The position numbers and the translations under genes were made by a program. Of a stretch of 5,786 nucleotides of DNA, positions 1-5,687 are shown piece after piece. The DNA is taken from contig JACDAO010000694.1 in NCBI GenBank assembly GCA_013695405.1, positions 1 through 5,786 on the forward strand, in the 5' to 3' direction. The stretch comes from Acidobacteriota bacterium. Its GTDB lineage: Bacteria; Acidobacteriota; Vicinamibacteria; Vicinamibacterales; Vicinamibacteraceae. Below the pieces are notes generated by a model, which was given only the letters and a program-made list of their open reading frames with translations, was not told the DNA's origin and searched no databases. The stretch's first letter is position 1; every line of letters starts with the position of its first letter.

Positions 1-806
1 GGCCGGACCCGCCCGGGTCGATGCAGCGCGCGGCCGCGGCGCGGATCGGACAGGTGGCCGGACATGCCTGGCACGTCCGCGAGTGGATGGCCCTGGCCTC
101 GAGGTCAACGACGGTGCAGCCGCTGGCGTATCTGGACGTGACCCCGCGTGCGCCGCTCGTGCTGGCCCGCCCGCTCGGCGCGGGTCGAGTGGTGCTGGTG
201 ACAGCACTGGACGCCTGGCGCTGGCGCGCGGTGAGCGATGGCTATGCGCGGGGTTGGCAGGCGCTGGCGCAGCGGCTGGCCGCCGACGTCCCGTCGCCCG
301 TCGACGTCACCGCCTGGGTGGCCGGCAGCGGCGGCGACCGCGTGGTTCACGTCGTCGCGTCACTGCGGCCGGACCTGGGCGCTCCGGATGCGCAGGTCTC
401 GGCGTCGGTGCATGCGGGCGGCGAGACGCAACCGCTGCCGCTCCGACCGGCCGGCGACGGATCGCGGCGCGGCGCGATGCGTCCGCTCGCGTCGACCGGC
501 GTCCACCACGTGGAGGTCGCGGTGCGACAACGGGGGCGGCTGGTGGGCAGCGGTCAGGCCGTGATAGAGGTAGGCCGGGCCCGACCCGCGGCCGTGTGGG
601 CCGACGTCGTCCGCACGCAGGCGCTGGCCGGCGCCCTGGCGTCGACCGAGCAGGATGTCGCGGCGGCCGTGTCACGACTCAGGCCTCTGCAGGAGGCGCC
701 AGCGGAGACGCGCTGGTATGTGACGCGCACGTGGTGGTTTGCCGCGCTGGTGCTCGGCGGCCTGGGGGCGGAGTGGATCGCGCGGCGGGCCGCCCGACAG
801 CGGTGA
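1..806 (+). CDS. C-terminal part of a membrane-anchored BatA/vWA-GATase-like protein (5' truncated)
   Basis: The reading frame is open from the window edge (first full codon at base 3) to TGA at 804-806, giving about 267 residues. The true start lies upstream; the ATG at base 21 is internal. Early in the visible part is a stretch reading GAGRVVLVTALDAWRWR. This resembles the 'GxGRV...t.D.WrWR' strand found in large bacterial membrane proteins with vWA and glutamine-amidotransferase-like domains. A beta-rich, immunoglobulin-like region follows. Near the C-terminus is one hydrophobic segment (WWFAALVLGGLGAEWIA) ending in an Arg-rich tail, which fits a single anchor with a short cytoplasmic end. 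Its function is unknown. It lies 43 bases upstream of the first TldD gene, so cotranscription is possible, but no functional link can be shown. The family call rests on motif resemblance only. Confidence 0.6.
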   Translation, partial: PDPPGSMQRAAAARIGQVAGHAWHVREWMALASRSTTVQPLAYLDVTPRAPLVLARPLGAGRVVLVTALDAWRWRAVSDGYARGWQALAQRLAADVPSPVDVTAWVAGSGGDRVVHVVASLRPDLGAPDAQVSASVHAGGETQPLPLRPAGDGSRRGAMRPLASTGVHHVEVAVRQRGRLVGSGQAVIEVGRARPAAVWADVVRTQALAGALASTEQDVAAAVSRLRPLQEAPAETRWYVTRTWWFAALVLGGLGAEWIARRAARQR

Positions 807-831
807 GCGGCGACGCGCGGCAACACCATAC

Positions 832-837
832 GGAGGT
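832..837 (+). promoter_or_regulatory. Ribosome binding site for the first TldD gene
   Basis: GGAGGT is a near-perfect Shine-Dalgarno sequence, 12 bases before the ATG at 850. The spacing is somewhat long. No other start codon in that frame lies between it and 850, which supports 850 as the start. The same frame is open upstream to 739, but that part overlaps the preceding gene. Confidence 0.7.
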
Positions 838-849
838 CACCGAGCAGGC

Positions 850-2457
850 ATGGCGCACAACCGACGACACTTCCTCAAGACCGCCGGTGCTGCCGGCGCG
901 GTCCTCGGGCTGGCCGACCTGTGGTCGAGCCCGGTCTCGGCACAGCAGCCACGGGGACGCTCGGGATCCTGGCGCACGTGGGGCACCGACGCGCTGGCCC
1001 AGGCCAAGCAACTCGGCTGCTCGTACGCCGACATCCGCTTCGGTCGCAAGCGTTCGCAGGCACTCAACGTCCGCAACGGCCAGCTGACCAGCGCCGGTGG
1101 CTTCAGCTTCGGTGGCTTCGGCGCCACGCCGGGAGGTGGCATCTCCGACACCTTCGGGTTCGGCGTGCGCGTGGTCCATTCCGGGGTCTGGGGCTTTGCG
1201 AGCAGCCCGCTGGTGACGTCCGACGAGATCCGCCGGATGGTGGTGCAGGCCACCGAGATCGCCAGGGCCAGCGCCACCGCCAAACGCTTCGACGTCACGC
1301 TGGCGCCGGTGCCGGCCTACGACGACTTCTACGAGACGCCGCACGACCGCGACCCGTTCGAGGTGTCGCTCGAGGAGAAGCTGGCGATTCTCACCGACGC
1401 GTCCAGCGCGATCCAGAAGAATCCGAAGGTGCTGTTCGCGACCGCACAGGTCAGCTTCTCGCACGACTGGAAGTTCCTGGTCACCAGCGAGGGGTCGTTC
1501 ATCGAGCAGAGCCTGTACTACTGCTCGTGCGGCTGCTCGGCGACCGCGCGCGACAAGTCACAGGTCAAGACCCGCATCTACACGCCCGGTGCGTCGACGG
1601 CGGGTTACGAGTTCCTGGTCAAGGCCGACCTCTCCGGCAACGCGGTCCGGGTCGCCAACGAAGCGGTCGAGCACAGCATGGGCGCGCCGGTCACCGCCGG
1701 GATCAAGGACCTGGTGCTCAAGCCGTCACACCTGGCGCTGACGATGCACGAGATCATCGCCCACCCGACCGAACTCGATCGGATCGTCGGCTACGAGGCC
1801 AATTACGCTGGCACCAGCTTCGTCAAGCTGACCGACGTCGGCACGCTCAAGTACGGCAGTCCGCTGCTCAACATCTATGCCGATCGCACCCACGTCGGCG
1901 GCTGCGGCACGGTCGGCTTCGACGACGACGGCGTCAAGTCGCAGCGCTGGCCGATCATCGAGGAGGGCCGCCTGGTCGGCCTGCAGACCAACCGCGAGAC
2001 CGCGCACTACATGGGCGAGACCGAGAGCCGCGGCTGCACCTTCGCCAATCACTGGCGCAACTATCCGTTCCTGCGCATGCCGAACATCCAGATGGCCGCC
2101 GGCAAGCCCGGCTCGCCCTCGCTGCAGGACATGATTGCCGACGTCAGGGACGGCGTGCTGGTCGACGGCGCCGGCAGCTTCAGCATCGATCAGCAGCGCT
2201 ACAACGGGCAATTCGGCGGCAACGCCTTCTGGGAGATCAAGAACGGCAAGGTGACGCGGATGGTGACCGACTTCACCTACAACGCGATCACCACCGATTT
2301 CTGGCAGAACCTCGATGCGGTCGGTCCGCCCGAGAGCTGGGAACACCACGGCATGGACGGCGACGCCAAGGGCCAGCCCGTGCAATCGAACTACCCGTCG
2401 CACGGATCGGCGCCCTGCCTGATCCGCAAGGTGATGGTCGGCGCGGCCTTCTCGTAG
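850..2457 (+). CDS. tldD: Tat-exported TldD-family metallopeptidase, paralogue 1
   Basis: This 535-residue protein belongs to the TldD/PmbA (peptidase U62) family. The symbol denotes the family, not proven orthology to E. coli TldD. Residues 1-31 form a Tat signal peptide: NRRHFLK, a hydrophobic stretch rich in Ala/Gly/Leu, then SPVSA before QQ as a likely cleavage site, so the mature protein should act outside the cytoplasm. The N-terminal domain includes a Gly-rich loop (about 83-99) and the strand GFGVRVVHSGVWGFASS. The zinc motif is HEIIAH at residues 300-305, followed by PTELDRIVGYEANYAGTSF. The C-terminal domain includes ETESRGCTFA, NYPFLRMPN and GDAKGQP (504-510). Where E. coli TldD has a zinc-ligand Cys, this protein appears to have Asp505. 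A CSCGC cluster at 225-229 is absent from the paralogue at 3996. From about residue 106 to the end the two paralogues have no net gap and are strongly similar. The length exceeds the roughly 480 residues of E. coli TldD, mainly through the signal and loops. The substrate is unknown. Confidence 0.9.
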   Translation: MAHNRRHFLKTAGAAGAVLGLADLWSSPVSAQQPRGRSGSWRTWGTDALAQAKQLGCSYADIRFGRKRSQALNVRNGQLTSAGGFSFGGFGATPGGGISDTFGFGVRVVHSGVWGFASSPLVTSDEIRRMVVQATEIARASATAKRFDVTLAPVPAYDDFYETPHDRDPFEVSLEEKLAILTDASSAIQKNPKVLFATAQVSFSHDWKFLVTSEGSFIEQSLYYCSCGCSATARDKSQVKTRIYTPGASTAGYEFLVKADLSGNAVRVANEAVEHSMGAPVTAGIKDLVLKPSHLALTMHEIIAHPTELDRIVGYEANYAGTSFVKLTDVGTLKYGSPLLNIYADRTHVGGCGTVGFDDDGVKSQRWPIIEEGRLVGLQTNRETAHYMGETESRGCTFANHWRNYPFLRMPNIQMAAGKPGSPSLQDMIADVRDGVLVDGAGSFSIDQQRYNGQFGGNAFWEIKNGKVTRMVTDFTYNAITTDFWQNLDAVGPPESWEHHGMDGDAKGQPVQSNYPSHGSAPCLIRKVMVGAAFS

Positions 2458-2469
2458 GCAGGAGCCGCT

Positions 2470-2526
2470 GTAGGCGCCGGACTTGTCCGGCGCTCGAGGT
2501 GACCGTCGGACAAGTCCGACGGCTAC
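2470..2526. repeat. Inverted pair of GTAG-headed palindromes (REP doublet)
   Basis: The first copy (2470-2493) reads GTAG followed by the perfect 20-base palindrome GCGCCGGACTTGTCCGGCGC (2474-2493). The second (2503-2526) is the same element on the other strand: the palindrome CCGTCGGACAAGTCCGACGG (2503-2522) followed by CTAC on its far side (2523-2526 reads CTAC through GGCTAC overlap). The two units face each other across 9 bases with their GTAG heads outward. This is the arrangement known for REP doublets (REPINs/BIMEs). Each RNA copy could form an 8-bp stem with a CUUG loop in one orientation or a CAAG loop in the other. No RAYT transposase gene is in the window. Mobility and role are inferred. 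Confidence 0.75.
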
Positions 2527-2541
2527 GGAATCACCAAAGGC

Positions 2542-2565
2542 ACGTCGGACAAGTCCGACGGCTAC
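2542..2565 (-). repeat. GTAG-headed palindromic repeat, single copy on the minus strand
   Basis: The palindrome CGTCGGACAAGTCCGACG (2543-2560) is followed by GCTAC, so the GTAG head lies on the minus strand. It matches the second unit of the preceding doublet, but the outermost base pair is broken (A at 2542 where C is expected). It belongs to the same family as the copies at 2470, 2503, 2597 and 5664. Confidence 0.7.
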
Positions 2566-2576
2566 GGGTATGAGGT

Positions 2577-2620
2577 GTAGGCGCCGGCATTCAGGTGTAG
2601 GCGCCGGACTTGTCCGGCGC
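2577..2620 (+). repeat. Truncated plus full GTAG palindrome just upstream of pmbA
   Basis: A partial unit (GTAGGCGCCGG, 2577-2587) breaks off inside the left arm. After 9 unrelated-looking bases comes a full unit at 2597-2620, with the palindrome GCGCCGGACTTGTCCGGCGC at 2601-2620. The 15 bases AGGTGTAGGCGCCGG occur at both 2573-2587 and 2593-2607, a direct repeat with a 20-base period. The full palindrome ends immediately before the ribosome binding site of the next gene. Confidence 0.7.
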
Positions 2621-2626
2621 AGAGGA
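2621..2626 (+). promoter_or_regulatory. Probable ribosome binding site for the PmbA/TldE gene
   Basis: AGAGGA lies 4 bases before the ATG at 2631. This is tight spacing but the only purine-rich candidate. It favours ATG 2631 over an in-frame TTG at 2610, which sits inside the palindromic repeat. An in-frame TAG at 2598-2600 rules out any start further upstream. Confidence 0.55.
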
Positions 2627-2630
2627 TGAG

Positions 2631-3986
2631 ATGAGCTATTCCCGCGAGGAAGTGAAGGCGATTACCGACAAGATCCTGAACATGGCCAAGGCCGACGGGG
2701 TCGAGGTCGAGTTCCAGGGCGGTGAGCGGTCGGCAACACGCTACGCCAACTCCAGCATCACCGCCAACCTGATCGAGCACGACCAGCAGGTGCAGATCAC
2801 CGTGTATTACGGGCAGAAGAGCGCCAGCACGGTCACCCACCAGTTCGACGACGCCTCGCTCACGACCGCCATCGACGAGGCGCAGGCGCTGGCCAGGCGC
2901 AAGCCCGACAACCCGGAGGCGATGCCGCTGGTCAAGCCACCACAGACCTACGTGCCGGTCGAGGCGGTGATGGACCGGACCGTCGACTTCGGACCGGCCG
3001 AACGTGCCGCGATGGTCAAGCAGAGCCTGGACCTCTGCGAGAAGAAGGGCGTGGTGGGCGCCGGCTACATCCCGAAGTTGCACTGGACCCAGGCCACGGC
3101 AAACAGCGAAGGCCTGTTCTCGTACTTCCGCTTCGCCGAGGCCAGCTTCATCCTCACCTGCCGCACCCCGGACGGCACCGGCTCGGGCTGGGCCGGGCAG
3201 ACCGGACTCAAGGACGTCTCGCAGATCGATCCGGTGGCGATCACCGAGACCGCCGCCGACAAGGCGCTCAAGTCGCAGAAGCCGCGAGCAATCGAGCCGG
3301 GCGACTACACCGTGATCCTCGAGTCGCGGCCGGCCGCGCGCTTCCTGTCGTTGCTGCTGAGTTCGATGGACGCCCGCGCCGCCGAAGAGGGCCGCAGCTT
3401 CATGAGCGGTCCCGAGCGCGGCAGTACCAAGGTCGGCCAGAAGCTGTTCGGCGACAACGTGACGATCCGCAGCGTCATCAACGACCCGACACTGCGGCAG
3501 TCGCCGGTCGGCGAAGACGGCCTGGCCGCGCAGGACGTCACCTGGGTGGAGAAGGGCGTCGTCAAGAACCTGTACTACAGCCGCTATTGGGGCCAGAAGC
3601 AGGGCAAGCCGGCCACTGGCACCAACCCGGGACAAAGCGTGGTGATGGATGGCGGCACGATGTCGGTCGAGGAGATGATCAAGTCGACCAAACGCGGCCT
3701 CCTGGTCTCGTTCTTCTGGTACATGCGTCCGGTCGAGGCCATGTCGATTCTCTACACCGGCATGACCCGCGACGGGCTGTTCCTGATCGAGAACGGCGAG
3801 GTCACCACGCCGGTGCAGAACTTCCGCTGGAACGAGTCGCCGGTGGTCGGCCTGAACAACATCACCGCGCTCGGGCCGGCACAGCCGATGCACACCGGCG
3901 AAGCGTACGACCAGCCGGGCACCGCGATGATTCCGGCGATGCGCATCGAGGACTTCACCATGACCTCGGTGTCTCCCGCCGTCTGA
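2631..3986 (+). CDS. pmbA: PmbA/TldE-family protein, non-catalytic partner of TldD
   Basis: This 451-residue protein has the PmbA/TldE arrangement. The N-terminal domain runs from about residue 5 to 215 and includes RYANSSITANLIEHDQQVQITVYYG. A middle part has GDYTVILESRPAARFLSLLLSSMDARAA (224-251) and the C-terminal domain has GGTMSVEEMIKSTKRGLLVS (341-360) and GLFLIENGEVTTPV (382-395). The length is close to the ~450 residues of E. coli PmbA. No HExxxH is present, as expected for this subunit, which in E. coli pairs with TldD to make one protease. No signal peptide is visible, and the in-frame stop at 2598-2600 prevents one being hidden upstream. Its stop codon lies 9 bases before the second TldD gene, so these two are almost certainly cotranscribed. 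Its most likely role is partner to one or both flanking TldD proteins, although they carry Tat signals and it does not. The symbol marks the family. Confidence 0.9.
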   Translation: MSYSREEVKAITDKILNMAKADGVEVEFQGGERSATRYANSSITANLIEHDQQVQITVYYGQKSASTVTHQFDDASLTTAIDEAQALARRKPDNPEAMPLVKPPQTYVPVEAVMDRTVDFGPAERAAMVKQSLDLCEKKGVVGAGYIPKLHWTQATANSEGLFSYFRFAEASFILTCRTPDGTGSGWAGQTGLKDVSQIDPVAITETAADKALKSQKPRAIEPGDYTVILESRPAARFLSLLLSSMDARAAEEGRSFMSGPERGSTKVGQKLFGDNVTIRSVINDPTLRQSPVGEDGLAAQDVTWVEKGVVKNLYYSRYWGQKQGKPATGTNPGQSVVMDGGTMSVEEMIKSTKRGLLVSFFWYMRPVEAMSILYTGMTRDGLFLIENGEVTTPVQNFRWNESPVVGLNNITALGPAQPMHTGEAYDQPGTAMIPAMRIEDFTMTSVSPAV

Positions 3987-3990
3987 GGAA
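3985..3990 (+). promoter_or_regulatory. Ribosome binding site for the second TldD gene, overlapping the pmbA stop
   Basis: GAGGAA overlaps the TGA stop of the upstream gene (3984-3986) and lies 5 bases before the ATG at 3996. This close arrangement suggests translational coupling and fixes the start codon. Confidence 0.75.
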
Positions 3991-3995
3991 CAGCC

Positions 3996-5615
3996 ATGTC
4001 CGCCACCCGTCGTGATTTCCTGAGGACCGTCGGCGCCAGCGGCGCGGCGCTCGCGGCCAGTGACCTGGTCGCGTCCCTGGTGGCCCAGTCGCCGAAAGGG
4101 CGCGTGCTCGAGTCGAGGTTCAAGGGCCTTGCCGACATCGCGCTGACCGAGGCCAGGCGTCTCGGCTGCAGCTATGGCGACGTCCGATTCACGCGCAACC
4201 TGAACGACTCGGTCGCGGTGCGTGACCGCATTGTCGGCGGCGGCGGCGGCTTCGGGGGCGGTGGCGGCGGGGGCGGTGGTTTCGGAGGTGGCGGGGGCCG
4301 CAACGAGAGTGCCGGCTTCGGCGTGCGCGTGCTGCACAGCGGCGTGTGGGGCTTCTCGAGCAGCCCGATCGTCACCGAGGATCAGATCCGCACGATCGCA
4401 CGGGAGGCGGTCGACATTGCCAGGGCCAGCGCGATGGCCAAACGTTTCGACGTCAGCCTGACGCCGACGCCGGCGCATCAGACCTACTGGGCCACGCCGA
4501 TCACCACCGATCCGTTCACGATCGCGCTCGACGACAAGATCGCCTTGCTGCTCGGTATCAACGAGCAGCTGCTCAAGACCAAGGGCGTCTTCCGGACCCA
4601 GTCGATGATTGCCCAGGACTACGAGTGGAAGTACTTCGCTTCGAGCGAGGGCTCGTACATCGAGCAGGAGTCGTGGCGGGTGGCGCCGAGCTTCACGTGC
4701 ATGGCGCGGGCCGGGTCGAAGGTCAAGAGCCGCACGTTCACGGTGCCGGCCCGCACCGGCGGCTACGAGGTGGTGACCGGGGGCCGCATGATGGAGAACG
4801 CCGACCGCATTGCCGCCGAGGCGGTCGAGCACGCGATGGCGCCGTCGGTGGCGGCCGGCCTGAAGGACATCGTGATGACCCCGTCGCACTCGATGCTGAC
4901 GATTCACGAAATCATCGGGCACCCGACCGAGCTCGATCGCATCCTCGGCTACGAAGCCAACTACGCCGGCACCAGCTTCATCAAACTGGAAGACGTCGGC
5001 AAGCTGAAGTACGGCAGCCCGATGTTCAACGTCACCGCCGACCGGACCATCGGTGGCGGCCTGTGCACCGTCGGCTACGACGATGACGGGGTCAAGACGC
5101 AGGCCTGGCCGATCGTCCGAGAGGGCGTGCTGGTGGGGTTGCAGACCAACCGCGAGACCGCGCGTTTCGTCGGCGAGACGGAGAGCCGCGGCTGCACCTT
5201 CGCCAGTTCGTGGCGCAATTACCCGTTCCTGCGGATGCCAAACGTGCACGTCGAGCCTGGCCCCGACAGCGCGCCGAGTGCCGACGAGATCATCGCCGAC
5301 ACCAGGGACGGCATCCTGATCGACGGGCGCGGCAGCTACTCGATCGATCAGCAGCGCTACAACGGACAGTTCGGCGGCGACGCGTTCTGGGAGATCAAGA
5401 ACGGGAAGAAGGTGCGGATGGTCGCCGACGTCACCTACAACGCCATCACCACTGACTTTTACGGCAACCTCGACGCGATTTCCAACAAGGGATCGTGGGA
5501 GATGCACGGCACGACCGGGGATGCCAAGGGCCAGCCGGTGCAGATCAATCACATCTCGCACGGGGCGCCATGGATGCGCGTGCGCAAGGTGATGATTGGG
5601 GCGGCATATTTGTAG
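3996..5615 (+). CDS. tldD: Tat-exported TldD-family metallopeptidase, paralogue 2, with Gly/Phe tract
   Basis: This 539-residue protein belongs to the TldD (peptidase U62) family and is a close paralogue of the product of 850-2457. The N-terminus is a Tat signal: TRRDFLR at residues 4-10, an Ala-rich hydrophobic stretch, and a likely cleavage site near LVA-Q (about residue 30). Residues 81-101 are 19 Gly and 2 Phe, placed just before the conserved strand GFGVRVLHSGVWGFSSS. The zinc motif is HEIIGH at 304-309, with Glu305 the expected catalytic base, followed by PTELDRILGYEANYAGTSF. Further conserved parts are ETESRGCTFA (Cys400), NYPFLRMPN, SYSIDQQRYNGQFGG and GDAKGQP (508-514), where Asp509 stands in place of the Cys ligand known in E. 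coli TldD. It follows the PmbA gene by 9 bases with a ribosome binding site over the stop codon, so the two probably form a heterodimer or share regulation. The substrate is unknown. The symbol marks the family only. Confidence 0.9.
   Translation: MSATRRDFLRTVGASGAALAASDLVASLVAQSPKGRVLESRFKGLADIALTEARRLGCSYGDVRFTRNLNDSVAVRDRIVGGGGGFGGGGGGGGGFGGGGGRNESAGFGVRVLHSGVWGFSSSPIVTEDQIRTIAREAVDIARASAMAKRFDVSLTPTPAHQTYWATPITTDPFTIALDDKIALLLGINEQLLKTKGVFRTQSMIAQDYEWKYFASSEGSYIEQESWRVAPSFTCMARAGSKVKSRTFTVPARTGGYEVVTGGRMMENADRIAAEAVEHAMAPSVAAGLKDIVMTPSHSMLTIHEIIGHPTELDRILGYEANYAGTSFIKLEDVGKLKYGSPMFNVTADRTIGGGLCTVGYDDDGVKTQAWPIVREGVLVGLQTNRETARFVGETESRGCTFASSWRNYPFLRMPNVHVEPGPDSAPSADEIIADTRDGILIDGRGSYSIDQQRYNGQFGGDAFWEIKNGKKVRMVADVTYNAITTDFYGNLDAISNKGSWEMHGTTGDAKGQPVQINHISHGAPWMRVRKVMIGAAYL
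4236..4298 (+). repeat. Glycine-codon tract (21 codons) inside the second TldD gene
   Basis: The tract encodes 5 Gly, Phe, 9 Gly, Phe, 5 Gly. It begins with five GGC codons in a row, but the rest mixes GGC, GGG, GGT and GGA. This argues against very recent triplet slippage over the whole tract. Paralogue 1 has a shorter, mixed Gly-rich loop at the same place, and the second protein is only about 3 residues longer overall in this part. Confidence 0.85.
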
Positions 5616-5620
5616 GCACG

Positions 5621-5641
5621 GGGAATCGGCAGTCGGGAATC
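5621..5641. repeat. Degenerate heptamer repeat, three units
   Basis: Three consecutive 7-base units read GGGAATC, GGCAGTC, GGGAATC. The outer two are identical. The array begins 5 bases after the stop codon of the second TldD gene. It is short, and its role is unknown. Confidence 0.4.
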
Positions 5642-5648
5642 GCCGGGC

Positions 5649-5687
5649 GTAGCCGCCGGACTTGTAGCCGCCGGACTTGTCCGGCGG
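5649..5687 (+). repeat. One and a half GTAG palindromic repeats downstream of the operon
   Basis: A left half-unit (GTAGCCGCCGGACTT, 5649-5663) is followed directly by a complete unit at 5664-5687, whose palindrome CCGCCGGACTTGTCCGGCGG occupies 5668-5687. The half-unit stops exactly at the loop. Compared with the copies at 2474 and 2601, the outer G-C pair has become C-G, so pairing is kept. There is no T-run after it, so it is not a classical Rho-independent terminator, although the hairpin may still protect or end the transcript. Confidence 0.75.

Noticed and set aside
921..2573. A 550-codon plus-strand frame overlapping the first tldD.
   Set aside because: Its translation is Arg/Gly/Gln-rich low complexity, while the overlapping frame encodes a clear Tat signal and the TldD motifs. 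It is a frame shadow.
2570..2629. A 19-codon Arg-rich mini-ORF ending one base before the pmbA start, as a possible leader peptide.
   Set aside because: It has no ribosome binding site and its sequence is mostly translated repeat. The close spacing to the ATG is probably chance.
2458..2630. A CRISPR array or a RiPP precursor peptide near the TldD/TldE genes.
   Set aside because: The repeats are palindromes in both orientations with unequal gaps and no spacers. No small ORF with a leader/core layout or ribosome site is present, although TldD/TldE enzymes do mature some peptides elsewhere.
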